A DNA stretch of 64,000 nt from Bin87 sp963692995 (GCA_963692995.1 OY843611.1:2852001-2916000); one strand, 5' to 3'. Shown: positions 45,315-54,350, counted from the stretch's first letter. Made by a program: numbers and translations. Notes: generated by a model from the sequence alone, not told the origin.

Positions 45315-45944
45315 ATGGACATTATCATCAACATAATCTGGGACGGCGGCAAGTGGGTGGTGGGCATTGGCGCCGCTGTACTAGTGATAGCGCTGCTGAT
45401 TAGCGTGGCTCGTTATGGAATGTCCGCGGGCAATCCCCAGTCGGCCGCCTCGGCCCGGGCGGCCATGGTCGCCTGCCTGTTTGGCCTGGTCGCCCTGCCT
45501 TCGGTTCTGGTAGGCTATCGGCTTTTCTATGCCGACGTCATCGCGCCCAATACCGGCAGCGATGTCGCCGTCTTTGAGGTTTCGTGCAATCGCATTTTGC
45601 AACGGCAACTGCAAGCTCGGCCAAATGTCGATACAAAGGGGGAGGTGGATCAGTTAATTAGAGCAATACAGTTGCAGAAGCAGGATTGCGCTAAGGATGC
45701 CTGGTCATTGACCCCTTTGAAGAGCAATGCGAGCTTGTGTACCACACCCTCTAATGGAGATGTAGCAACTTTTCTTCCGCTAGATTCAAACATACCTTTG
45801 AAAGAAGCTGTGGGTGCTGAAGGAATCGGGCGCGCGCCCGGATATATTGTGGTGGTATTTGCGCATGGTAGCAGTAGTGGACTGACGGCTGCGAATGATT
45901 GCTGGGGGTACTCCGCTGATCTGGGCCAATGGGTCGCCGGTTGA
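45315..45944 (+). CDS. Small two-segment membrane protein (pilin-like N-terminus)
   Basis: 209 aa. N-terminal half: two membrane segments (GKWVVGIGAAVLVIALLISV and ARAAMVACLFGLVALPSVLV) separated by a short loop, as in VirB2/TrbC-type pilins or their accessory proteins. The C-terminal half (about 100-209) is soluble with several Cys (CNRILQRQ, KQDCAKDAW, CTTPSNG, NDCWGY) and is markedly richer in A/T-ending codons than the first half, so the gene looks chimeric. No ribosome site is strong. Downstream of the channel gene. Confidence 0.55.
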   Translation: MDIIINIIWDGGKWVVGIGAAVLVIALLISVARYGMSAGNPQSAASARAAMVACLFGLVALPSVLVGYRLFYADVIAPNTGSDVAVFEVSCNRILQRQLQARPNVDTKGEVDQLIRAIQLQKQDCAKDAWSLTPLKSNASLCTTPSNGDVATFLPLDSNIPLKEAVGAEGIGRAPGYIVVVFAHGSSSGLTAANDCWGYSADLGQWVAG

Positions 45945-46121
45945 CGCGCCGTTCTACTCCCGACTTACGACCAGCGCCCGCGCCAACTCGTGAGACTTGC
46001 CGCGCAATGGCCGATGGCTTGCCCCTTGACACCCTTCCCGTTTGACTGCTGCGCCGGCTATTCCGGCCAACCGATTGGCGTAGCCGCCGGTTGCCATTAG
46101 CGGCTCAATCCCCGTCAATGC

Positions 46122-46128
46122 GTTATCT
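46122..46128 (+). promoter_or_regulatory. GTTATCT motif
   Basis: GTTATCT 58 nt before the ATG at 46187. The rest of the 45945-46186 gap shows no gene that I can support. Confidence 0.35.
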
Positions 46129-46186
46129 GAAATCCCGACGGCGCCATCGGCCGTCAATCCAGCCCTATTCCCAGGAGGAAACCAAG

Positions 46187-47044
46187 ATGTCCCTACTTCC
46201 CGCCGGAACGTTTGAACGCTACGTTGACCGCAACGGCAACCCCGACAGCATCCTCGCCGTGGGGCAAGACATCCCCATTATGTGCGTTCCCATTCCCCAA
46301 GGCGCCCGCCTGACCCGCCAGCAAGGCGAGGTTCTCCTCTATGCTCCCCAGCCAGTACAGGCTTACCAATGCGGCCTGGTCGAAATCTGCGGCTATTATC
46401 TGCCGGATTTGAACCGCGCTAAGATTTGCGACGCAATGGATGAAGTCAAAACCAATTTCTACGATGCTTTCGCCAAGCGGATGCACGACAGCGCGGCCCG
46501 CTGCGCTACGTCCGGAGATGCCAGCGAAATCGGACTGACCGGCGAATTGCAGCGTCAGTACCCTGATGAAAGGGATGCCGAAAACTCTCCCCGAATGTTC
46601 TTTCAGCGCCAAGTCCGGCTCGGATTGCCCTACCATAATGCGGTTCGCTCCGGCGATGCCAACGTCCGGGAACCCAGTACCGGCTATGACGCCACCGGCT
46701 ATAACTACCTGGCTTCCGTTCCAATTCAGGCCGTCGGTGAACTGGGCAGCGATGCTTGGAACTCCTACGTCCTCTGGATGGCCTGCAATCCCGACGTCGC
46801 CTCAGATTGGCAATCTGAAGAGGCTGACCTTTTTGCCCTCTCCGGCCAATGGCCGGATCAGGAGTCCCATATCAACCCCGCCGCTCAGCCAGCGCCAGCA
46901 ACGACCGTTGATCTGGAACGCTGGTCCAGCGTCTGGGTCTTTGATCAATCCAGCGACTTCGACGACTTCGACGCCTTTGGCGGGTTCCTCGCCCAACGGG
47001 ACCTGCGTCTGCGCGCTCGGCTCCAGGGCGTCTTTAAGCCCTAA
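46187..47044 (+). CDS. Hypothetical protein (285 aa)
   Basis: The ATG at 46187 is chosen for its CCAGGAGGAAACCAAG leader. It begins LPAGTFERYVDRNGNPDSI and a beta-rich stretch (DIPIMCVPIPQGARLTRQQGE), then helices with scattered Cys (QCGLVEICGYYLPDLNRAKIC) and an acidic C-terminus (DQSSDFDDFDAFGGF). No signal peptide or membrane segment. Unknown function; last gene in the conjugation block and expressed from its own leader. Confidence 0.6.
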   Translation: MSLLPAGTFERYVDRNGNPDSILAVGQDIPIMCVPIPQGARLTRQQGEVLLYAPQPVQAYQCGLVEICGYYLPDLNRAKICDAMDEVKTNFYDAFAKRMHDSAARCATSGDASEIGLTGELQRQYPDERDAENSPRMFFQRQVRLGLPYHNAVRSGDANVREPSTGYDATGYNYLASVPIQAVGELGSDAWNSYVLWMACNPDVASDWQSEEADLFALSGQWPDQESHINPAAQPAPATTVDLERWSSVWVFDQSSDFDDFDAFGGFLAQRDLRLRARLQGVFKP

Positions 47045-47108
47045 CCCCTTGGCGCAACCCCCCTTGGTTAGCCGGCAACAGCTTCGCGGCTAATTCCCGG
47101 AGCGGCCA

Positions 47109-49265
47109 ATGAACGCCAGAAAACTTTGCAACGATCTGCTTTATGCCGAGACCGAAACAACCGTAGTGAAAACCCTCAAGGACGCCGGGTACTGGGACGA
47201 TCCCGCCGCCTGGCGTCCTTACGGCGACCTCGAAAACAACTACGGCACCATCGGCAACCAGCAAAGCGAAGCCGTGGCCGCCCTGGTCGAAAAGATCGTC
47301 AACGCCATCGATGCCCGCCTTGCCAACGAATGCCTGAAACGGGGTGAAGACCCGGCCTCCGCCGATGCTCCCCAGTCCATCCGGGAGGCCGTGCATCGCT
47401 ACTTCGGCGGCGGCGGATCTTTTGATCCCGACCGCGACGGCCGCTTGTCCAACTGGCCTGATGCCCGACTCAATGCTGAAGGGGATTACATCACCGTGGC
47501 CGCCACCGGAGGGCGTCCCGAAGGGCGCGGCGGTTCCCGCAATGCCCGTCCTTGCCTGACCATTTCCGATAACGGAGAAGGCCAGACACCCGACGATTTT
47601 CCCGATACCTTTCTATCGCTGCACCGCAACAACAAGATCGGCACTCACTTCGTCCAGGGCAAGTTCAATATGGGCGCTACCGGCGCCCTGCCCTATTGCA
47701 GCGAACGCTACAACCTGCAACTGATCGTCTCGCGGCGCAATCCCGCTTTACTGAACGGCAACGCTGCAAGGCGGGCCGGCGAATGGGGTTTTACCGTGGT
47801 TCGGCGCCAGCCGCCTACCAAGGACTCTCGTAGCTCCGTCTTTCAGTATTTGGCGCCGTTGAACGCTCAAAAGGACAAGTACGGCGACGTCCTGTCATTT
47901 CCGGCCGACGCCTATCCCATATTCCCCGACCGCAAGGGAGCGTATTCCAGGAACTCGCCACACGGCTCGCTGGTCAAGCTGTACGAGTACCACTGGCGGG
48001 GAACGAACTCCAATGTCCTGATGCCCGGCGATGGCGGCGGGTTGATCCGGCGCATTGAAATCGCCCTGGCCGAACCGGCCCTGCCGGTGAAACTATACGA
48101 ATGCCGGGGCTATTCCGGCCACGCCAACTTTCGCGGCGTCCGGGGCATCCTGACCGACCTGGAACGCAACCCGGAGGACCTGGAACCCGGCTTTCCCCAA
48201 AGCGCCGACCTCAGCGTCGGCCGGAACCGGGTGAAAATCGGCCTCTATGTCTTCCAGCCAGATGCTTATCAAAGCCACCGCACCGCCCAGCACGGCGTTC
48301 TCTTTCTCTACAACGGCCAATTGCACGCGGCTTATCCGACGCGCTTTTTCCGCCGTCAGAGCGTACGCAAGAGCTACCTCGCCAATGACCTGTTGGTCAC
48401 CGTTGATTGCAGTCGCATCGACCGGCGGGATTTTGAGGAACTCTTTATGAATAGCCGCGACCGACTGCGGACGAATTCCCCGATGGCCGTGGGCATGGAA
48501 AGCAAACTGGCCGATTTTCTGTATCACGACGCCGGCCTGCGCGCTTTGGATAAGGGGCGAAGGGACGCCGCCATCGCCGGCAAGTACAAAAACGACGCGG
48601 CCCGCACCGACCTGCTGAAAGAAATACTGACGAATAATCCCGATATATCCCGGTACTTGCTGAAAGGATCGGCGATTGCCCAAAGGGGGCGCGGTCCGCA
48701 TTCCGCTCCATCGTCCCAGTTCGTCGGCCGGCAGTTCCCAACTTACTTCAAGCCCCGACGCCAGCGATGGCGCGTCGGCGCCGGCCGCACGGTTACGGTA
48801 GAGTTTGAAACCGACGCCGAAAACAACTACTTCGACCGCAAAGTCTCGCCGGGCCGCTGGTCAATAGCCGATGGCGACGGCGCCGACTGGACGAATTGCT
48901 GGGACCGTACCGGCCCGACGGGCGGCATCGCCCGTTTCCGCTGGGATACCGGAGATTCCCTGGCCGCAATCGGCCAGCCCGGCGATACTTACGACTTCAC
49001 CTGGGCCGTGTCCGACGAGTCCCGCATCGAGCCTTTAGAAAGCCGCGCGACCGTCAGCGTTATCGAACCCATCATCCGCGACGGCGGCGACAACCGCAAA
49101 CGGCGCGACAATATCGCGGAACTCCTCGATGGTCTCAACATTATCGAGGTTCGGGAAAAGGACTGGGCCGATCATCCTCTGGGCAAGTTCGACGGCAGAA
49201 CGCAGTCCGCATCGCGGCGAACTCCGCTAACGCCGGGGACCGGGAAGCGTGGGATTTTTACGTGA
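47109..49265 (+). CDS. GHKL (HSP90/MutL-type) ATPase, C-terminus frameshifted
   Basis: 718 codons in this frame. ATP-binding motifs: N-box VEKIVNAIDAR (about 60-70, Glu and Asn present), G1 LTISDNGEGQTP (about 150) with Asp and Gly, and GKFNMGATGALPYC (about 184-197) as the lid/G2 motif. A transducer-like domain and a beta-rich region follow (RVGAGRTVTVEFE, GDTYDFTWAVSDES). At about 49190 the frame goes out of register: the natural C-terminus continues in another frame (next entry), while this one ends in a short basic tail. Large stand-alone GHKL ATPases of this kind are often found in defence islands; the specific system is not recognised here. Confidence 0.75.
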   Translation: MNARKLCNDLLYAETETTVVKTLKDAGYWDDPAAWRPYGDLENNYGTIGNQQSEAVAALVEKIVNAIDARLANECLKRGEDPASADAPQSIREAVHRYFGGGGSFDPDRDGRLSNWPDARLNAEGDYITVAATGGRPEGRGGSRNARPCLTISDNGEGQTPDDFPDTFLSLHRNNKIGTHFVQGKFNMGATGALPYCSERYNLQLIVSRRNPALLNGNAARRAGEWGFTVVRRQPPTKDSRSSVFQYLAPLNAQKDKYGDVLSFPADAYPIFPDRKGAYSRNSPHGSLVKLYEYHWRGTNSNVLMPGDGGGLIRRIEIALAEPALPVKLYECRGYSGHANFRGVRGILTDLERNPEDLEPGFPQSADLSVGRNRVKIGLYVFQPDAYQSHRTAQHGVLFLYNGQLHAAYPTRFFRRQSVRKSYLANDLLVTVDCSRIDRRDFEELFMNSRDRLRTNSPMAVGMESKLADFLYHDAGLRALDKGRRDAAIAGKYKNDAARTDLLKEILTNNPDISRYLLKGSAIAQRGRGPHSAPSSQFVGRQFPTYFKPRRQRWRVGAGRTVTVEFETDAENNYFDRKVSPGRWSIADGDGADWTNCWDRTGPTGGIARFRWDTGDSLAAIGQPGDTYDFTWAVSDESRIEPLESRATVSVIEPIIRDGGDNRKRRDNIAELLDGLNIIEVREKDWADHPLGKFDGRTQSASRRTPLTPGTGKRGIFT

Positions 49266-49552
49266 ATGCCGACCACGACGCCATCCATCACTATAGCCAG
49301 GCCGGCAGCCGGCCGATTGCCGCGGCGCGGGAGGTCTTCGTCACCGCAGTGGCGTTTCTGGCCCTGGCGATAATTCGCGGCGCGGCCCAGCCGCCGCCCG
49401 GCGGGAAATCGGGACGGGACGGCGCTGCGAACCGTGGGCCGGAAACGGACCGGCCGGAGGAAGCCAGCCGGATACTCAGCGACCTCGCTCCCGTTCTGCT
49501 GCCCCTCATTGGCTCGCTGTGGGTGACCAGCGAGAAGGAAGCCGCCTCCTGA
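49196..49552 (+). pseudogene. Displaced C-terminus of the GHKL ATPase
   Basis: In the -1 frame the sequence continues QNAVRIAANSANAGDREAWD, FYVNADHDAIHHYSQAG and VFVTAVAFLALAIIRG, ending LPLIGSLWVTSEKEAAS. This follows smoothly from KFDG in the upstream frame. A one-base loss near 49191-49198 (mutation or assembly error) would explain it. Restored, the protein would be about 814 aa. Confidence 0.65.
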
Positions 49553-49689
49553 CGGCGGCCAATTCCGCCAATGCCTCAGGTAGGACGAAATTCGATGCAG
49601 TTTCCCTAACCGGCTGACCTTGCCATCGCCTCCCACCACCCAAATACGAATCCTAACACCATGATCAGCACGGGGTGAACGAGGACGAA

Positions 49690-49800
49690 CAATAAAATCC
49701 CGATCCTTCCGGTCCTTAGGTTCCAGATACGGTGGGTTTTCAATAAGGGCCTCCTGGCCGATGGCGCGACAGAATTGTTCCCACGAGACTGTCATCCACG
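49690..49800 (-). pseudogene. Possible CaiB/BaiF CoA-transferase scrap
   Basis: The minus strand reads WEQFCRAIGQEALIENPPYL followed by RKDRD, similar in pattern to the W-x2-FC-x3-G-x2-EL-x3-P block of family III CoA-transferases. Only about 35 residues can be aligned. The rest of 49553-49920 holds no gene that I can support, although a plus-strand frame (VDGDIYRVGNAYELCNPRNL) runs into the inverted copy. Confidence 0.3.
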
Positions 49801-49920
49801 CTTTCCAACAGCGTGAGCTCATTCGCGTGGACGGGGACATCTATCGGGTGGGCAATGCCTACGAGCTGTGCAATCCTCGCAACCTGCGGGCGGTCAAGAT
49901 CAACCGACGCGCATCAGGGA

Positions 49921-50715
49921 TCAGCTCCCCGGTTCGTCGTCGCGCCGCCGCAGCTCTCCTTCCAGTTCCCGAATGCGGGCTTCGGCAGCCTGACGGGCCG
50001 TCCGCTCCCCTTGGGCCTGGGCTTCGGCAGACTGACGGGCCGTCCGCTCCCGTCGGGCCGCCGTCCGCTCCCGTCGGGCCACCGCCTCGGCCCGTTCCCG
50101 GGCCACCCGTTCCGCCTCAAAGGTGGCGATGTGTTCCCCCGTGGCCGGGTCAATCCAGCGCAGTTCGCCCAGTTCCCAGCGCAGGATCAGATCCAGCGCC
50201 GGGCTGTAGCCTTCCCACACGCCAGCCGCCGTCGGCCGCACCGGGACGGGAACGTACCGGCCGTCCACCAGCCGGTCGCCAGCCAGCCGGGACCCGTGAT
50301 GCTCTCCGGTGTGGTCAAAGCGCCAATACTCCCCAACGCCCAAAGCGGCGTAGTCGACTCGCTTGGCGCCGGTGTCCACTTCCGCCGTGCTGGGCGAGGC
50401 TACTTCCAGCACGAAGTCCGGCGGCTTGCCCTGCTCCGACACGACGTAGCCGTTGGCCGTTTCGTAAGCAGCCGCGTTCACGTCAAAGGCGATCAGCAGG
50501 TCGGGGTAGCGCGCCCGCTCCCGAAAGGTTCCCGGCGCGGCGACAATCCACCGATCCGCTTCCACCAGCGTGGTTTCGGGACTGCCGAAGCGCTGCGCCA
50601 GGTAATGGGCGCTGCCGTGTTTATGCAGGTGGTCGTAAGCGGTCACTTCGTCAGGCTCGCGGGGCGGCGGGTCCGGCAGCCGGAAGGAAGCGCCGGTTGG
50701 ATTGAGGACGACCAT
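49921..50715 (-). CDS. Uma2-family endonuclease with coiled-coil tail (right copy)
   Basis: 264 aa from the ATG at 50715. The nuclease-like core is almost identical to the left copy (PDLLIAFD, DFVLEVASPST, TGAKRVDYAALGVGEYW). The tail has extra RERTARQ/RERTAAR units and ends RRRDDEPGS, so it differs by in-frame repeat gain and loss while the core is conserved. Divergent from E across the conserved CCCGACTA hairpin. Both copies appear functional. Confidence 0.85.
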   Translation of the reverse strand: MVVLNPTGASFRLPDPPPREPDEVTAYDHLHKHGSAHYLAQRFGSPETTLVEADRWIVAAPGTFRERARYPDLLIAFDVNAAAYETANGYVVSEQGKPPDFVLEVASPSTAEVDTGAKRVDYAALGVGEYWRFDHTGEHHGSRLAGDRLVDGRYVPVPVRPTAAGVWEGYSPALDLILRWELGELRWIDPATGEHIATFEAERVARERAEAVARRERTAARRERTARQSAEAQAQGERTARQAAEARIRELEGELRRRDDEPGS

Positions 50716-50852
50716 GGCAGTCTCCATGTTTGGCAGATGGGCGCCGTTTCGCATTCCAGCCCGGCCATCGGCGACGCCGGCACGAAACCCGCGCCAGGCC
50801 CAAGCCGGGCGGCGCCGACCGCATCGTCAGCTGCGCTCCTGACGCCAGCCGG

Positions 50853-50871
50853 CCCGACTAAAATAGTCGGG
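50853..50871. promoter_or_regulatory. Conserved hairpin between F and E (right copy)
   Basis: CCCGACTA-AAA-TAGTCGGG, the counterpart of 18705-18723. Confidence 0.45.
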
Positions 50872-50896
50872 AAGGTCCGCCGCGTCAAGGCAACGG

Positions 50897-50903
50897 GTTA
50901 TCT
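50897..50903 (+). promoter_or_regulatory. GTTATCT motif upstream of E (right copy)
   Basis: CGGGTTATCT 20 nt before the ATG of E at 50924, identical to the left copy. Confidence 0.35.
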
Positions 50904-50923
50904 TTTGAAATCGCCGACCGACT

Positions 50924-51427
50924 ATGGACTACTGGCACGAATCGCCCACCTTCCTCAACCGACGCAATGAGCTCGCCCTGGGCCTGTCGCCGGCGCAACT
51001 GCTGTTCGTCATGGCTACCCTGGCGATCTGGGGCTTCATCTGCCTCATGCTGGGCGCCTGGATCACCATTGCCCTGATCCAGTGGGGACTGGCCCTCCTG
51101 GGCGCCGGGGCCACCGTCGCCCTCGCCCTCGTCAAACTCGGCGGCCTGCGCCTGTACCACTGGCTGGCTCTCTTCGTCTGGCGGCAGCTGAGTCGCCCGA
51201 TTTACCTGGGCGACCTGGCTACCCTGCTCACCGAGCCAACCGACGCCGGAGGCTCGCGTTGGAAAACCGGCGCCGCCCAGGGCTGGCGCAGCCTCCGCGG
51301 CAGCGCCGCCCTGCGTCAGGGCATGTGGCAAACCGAAGGACACGCCGGCAACTTCTACCGGGGCCTGACCCGCGCCGTCCGCGAAACCGCCCGCTTCTTC
51401 TGGAAAGGGCCAGCCCGATCCGGCTGA
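50924..51427 (+). CDS. PrgI/TcpE-like membrane protein E (right copy)
   Basis: 167 aa, near-identical to 18149-18652: short N-terminal tail, two membrane segments (AQLLFVMATLAIWGFICLML and TIALIQWGLALLGAGATVAL) and a basic cytoplasmic tail. Here it is followed after about 250 bp by intact primase-helicase D in the same direction. The pairing of a small membrane protein with a replication protein is odd for a PrgI homologue, so the family assignment is tentative. Confidence 0.6.
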   Translation: MDYWHESPTFLNRRNELALGLSPAQLLFVMATLAIWGFICLMLGAWITIALIQWGLALLGAGATVALALVKLGGLRLYHWLALFVWRQLSRPIYLGDLATLLTEPTDAGGSRWKTGAAQGWRSLRGSAALRQGMWQTEGHAGNFYRGLTRAVRETARFFWKGPARSG

Positions 51428-51603
51428 AGGACCCGCCGGCTATCCCGAAAACCGCCCAGAGGCCCGGAGCGGCCCCGGAACCGCAGCAAAGGGGAAATCC
51501 CCAAAGAATGCCCGAAGGCCAGCGAGGGGCGTTTCCGGGCTATTCCAGGCCCGCTACGGATCAAGCCGGACGCCCAATTCGCCCCAGCGCCGCTAAAAAC
51601 GCG

Positions 51604-51636
51604 AATGGGCCGGACTACGTTACTTTCCGGCCCATT
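51604..51636. promoter_or_regulatory. 11-bp inverted repeat before D
   Basis: AATGGGCCGGA (51604-51614) and TCCGGCCCATT (51626-51636), 39 nt before the D start. It lies within the 232 bp missing from the left copy. Possible operator for autoregulation of D; in the minus sense it is followed by TTTTT. Confidence 0.45.
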
Positions 51637-51674
51637 CCTTGCCCGCTCACCGACACCCGCGAAGGACAGAAAGC

Positions 51675-54350
51675 ATGGCAACTACATCGTATCAGAAACT
51701 CGCCCATCCCGACAATATCGCCCGCTGGCTCCGCGGCCGCAAGATCGGCGCCAACGACTGGCGCATTCCCCACCTCTGCGGCGGAGAACGCGCCCTTTCC
51801 GATAACCCCGGACTGAGCCTGTCCCTGGACAAAAATGGCCGCACGATTTTTTACTGCCACTACGGCTGCGACCCCGACGATACCAGAGCCGCCCTGGCGC
51901 CCTTCGCCGTCGGCCGAGGCAAGGTTCCTCCGCCCATCGCCCCGCGCCGCTCTTCGCGCAACAACGGCGGCAGCAGCAGCGGCAACGGCGGCAACGGCGG
52001 CAGCAGCGGCAACGGTAGCAACGGCGGCAACGGCAGCAGCAGCGGCAACGGTAGCAACGGCAGCAGCAGCAACGGCAACGGCAATGGCAGCAACGGCGGC
52101 CCCTCTTTCGCCCCCGGCAATCACCCCTGCCCCCAGTGCGGCAACCCCGCCGGGTTTCAGGCCCAGTCCGACCCCCGCTCCGGCTGGCCGATCCTTACCA
52201 GCCTCTGCTCCTGCGCCCTTTCCTACTCCCGGATGCTCGCCGCCCTGCCTCCCGCCGTCGGCGCCGCCTGGCAAGCCTGGGCCGATTACGCCACCGGCGC
52301 CGGCTCCCGCCGCATTATCCGCGCTTTTCCCGAAACCGCTAAATCCGGCAAATCCAAATCCCGCTGGTCCGGCAAAGGCCCTCTGGCCGGTCTGCAACCC
52401 CGCCGCTGGCTTCCCGATGCCCCAGCTCAGTCCATCATCCTCGCCGAAGGCGAAAAGGCCGCCGCCGCCGTCCATTCCGCCCGGCTCAACCTCCCCATCG
52501 TCGCCGCCAGCCTCCCCGGCGCCGCCGCCATGGCAACCGCCGACTACTCCCCCTTCGCCGGATGCGATATCACCGTCTGGCCCGATAACGACGCCACCGG
52601 CCAGGCCGCCGCCCAACGCGCCATCGCCGCCCTCTACCGCGCCGGCGCCGCCACCGTCCGCATGGTCTCCCCCGACGAATGCGCCCGCTTCCTGCCTGCC
52701 GACGCCGCTACCGTCGGCTGCGACGCCGCCGACCTGGACGCCGCCCTGGTCCGCCTCCTGATCCAGCGCGCCGCTACCGCCGATCCCCCAGTGGAAAAGG
52801 ACGATCCCTATATGCAGCCGCTACCCTCCGATCTCCTCAACTCCGCCAGCCTGCAAGGCGAAAAACCCACCTGCGACGGCACCATGCTCCGCATGCTCTG
52901 CGCCGACCAGGGCAGCGGTCTCCTCTTCGCCGCCGCCGCCGCCGGCTCCCCCGACCAACTCCTGGTCAGCGACGACACCGGCGTCTGGCGGGCCGATACC
53001 GGCGAACTCCGCTACCGCGTCCGCGCCGCCGCCTACCACTGGGCCGCCGCGGCGCAAGAAGCCGCCGACGCCGGACGAGTCAAGCCCGCCTACGCCCGAC
53101 AAGTCAAAAACTGGGCGCAGTCCTGCGAAAACGCCGCCGCCCAAGACCGCGCCCTCGCCTCCGCCGGCGCCGTCTATCACAGCCTGGCCGCCGCCGGCGC
53201 CCTCCCCGCGCAACTCCTGGTCAGCTCCGGGGACGCCCTGGATCAGGACGACGCCAGCCTGGGCGCCCGCAACGGCGTGATCAATTTGCAAACCGGAGAA
53301 CTCCTCACCGGCGACGCCGCCCGGGCCCGCCGCGTTACCCGCCGCATTCCCGACGATTACCACCCCGACGCCGTTCATCCCACCCTGGATCGCCTGCTGG
53401 AACTGCTGCCCGCCCAGGAAGCCGACGGCCTGTTGGATACCTTCGCCTTCGCTCTCGGCGGACAGCCGGCCGGACAAATCGTTCTGCTGGCCGGCCCGCC
53501 TAACTCCGCCCGCAGCCTGCTGTCCGCCGCCGTAACCGCCGTCCTCGGCGACTTCCGCAGCCGCGGCTACGCCATGTCCCTGCACCCCGACGCCCTGCTC
53601 CGGCCCCGCGCCAGCGGCGGAGTCTATAGCCACAGCCATCAAGCCTGGCTGGTCGGCGTGCAAGACGCCCGCGTCGCTACCCTGCCCAACTTCGACCCGG
53701 AGCCGGACGCCGCTCTGGACACCGGCCTGCTCAGCCGACTGGACGGCAGCAAAGTCCTCGCCCTGCGCGACGTGGGCGACCGCGCCGGCGTCTCCCGCCC
53801 CGCCGCCGCTACTCTCTTCATCCCGGTCAGCGAGCAAACCCTCGACGAAACTTTTCTCGATACCTACGGCCGCGAACTGGCCGGACGCCTGCGCGTCTTT
53901 CACTTCCCGCCGCAACCCCCCGGACGGGCCGAGGGCAGCGCCGCCGACTTGCTCCGGGAACCGGCCGGCCGGCAAGCCCTGCTGGCCCGGCTGGTCCGGC
54001 GGGCCGCCGCCCTGACCGACCGCCAGGACCCGCCGCAGCCGCCGACGTACCGCGAGCCGGAAGACGCCGCGCCGTCGCCGCGGGAACGCGCCGCCCGGTG
54101 GATCCGCGACTGCGTGGAAGTCACCGGCGACCCGGCCCACCGGATCAGCGCCGCCGAACTGATGCGGGCCGCCGCCCAGGCCCTGGGCGGCGACGGACGG
54201 GAACGCGCCGGCGGGCTGACCCGCAAAGCGCTGCTGTTTCTCCTCAAAAGCCACGACCCCAACTTCCCGGAATCGGCGCCGCTGCGGATGGGATCGCAAG
54301 TGGCGCGGGGCTACGCCGGCGTGCGCCTCAAGCCGAAGGCGGGATCGTGA
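51675..54350 (+). CDS. Plasmid/phage-type primase-helicase D (TOPRIM + SF3-like)
   Basis: 891 aa from the ATG at 51675. N-terminal segment with CHYGCDPDD; Gly/Ser/Asn low-complexity linker (about 95-145); zinc ribbon CPQCGNPAGF with CSCA (about 152-180); TOPRIM IILAEGEKAAAA (about 255) and ITVWPDNDATGQAAA (about 298-312). A D5-like helical region and an SF3-type ATPase follow, but the expected Walker A is LAGPPNSARSLL (about 604-615), with Arg in place of the catalytic Lys, and Walker B is weak (QAWLVGVQDAR). C-terminal wHTH-like end. Probably the replication initiator or primase of the element, acting at the adjacent AT-rich iteron region. Confidence 0.75.
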   Translation: MATTSYQKLAHPDNIARWLRGRKIGANDWRIPHLCGGERALSDNPGLSLSLDKNGRTIFYCHYGCDPDDTRAALAPFAVGRGKVPPPIAPRRSSRNNGGSSSGNGGNGGSSGNGSNGGNGSSSGNGSNGSSSNGNGNGSNGGPSFAPGNHPCPQCGNPAGFQAQSDPRSGWPILTSLCSCALSYSRMLAALPPAVGAAWQAWADYATGAGSRRIIRAFPETAKSGKSKSRWSGKGPLAGLQPRRWLPDAPAQSIILAEGEKAAAAVHSARLNLPIVAASLPGAAAMATADYSPFAGCDITVWPDNDATGQAAAQRAIAALYRAGAATVRMVSPDECARFLPADAATVGCDAADLDAALVRLLIQRAATADPPVEKDDPYMQPLPSDLLNSASLQGEKPTCDGTMLRMLCADQGSGLLFAAAAAGSPDQLLVSDDTGVWRADTGELRYRVRAAAYHWAAAAQEAADAGRVKPAYARQVKNWAQSCENAAAQDRALASAGAVYHSLAAAGALPAQLLVSSGDALDQDDASLGARNGVINLQTGELLTGDAARARRVTRRIPDDYHPDAVHPTLDRLLELLPAQEADGLLDTFAFALGGQPAGQIVLLAGPPNSARSLLSAAVTAVLGDFRSRGYAMSLHPDALLRPRASGGVYSHSHQAWLVGVQDARVATLPNFDPEPDAALDTGLLSRLDGSKVLALRDVGDRAGVSRPAAATLFIPVSEQTLDETFLDTYGRELAGRLRVFHFPPQPPGRAEGSAADLLREPAGRQALLARLVRRAAALTDRQDPPQPPTYREPEDAAPSPRERAARWIRDCVEVTGDPAHRISAAELMRAAAQALGGDGRERAGGLTRKALLFLLKSHDPNFPESAPLRMGSQVARGYAGVRLKPKAGS

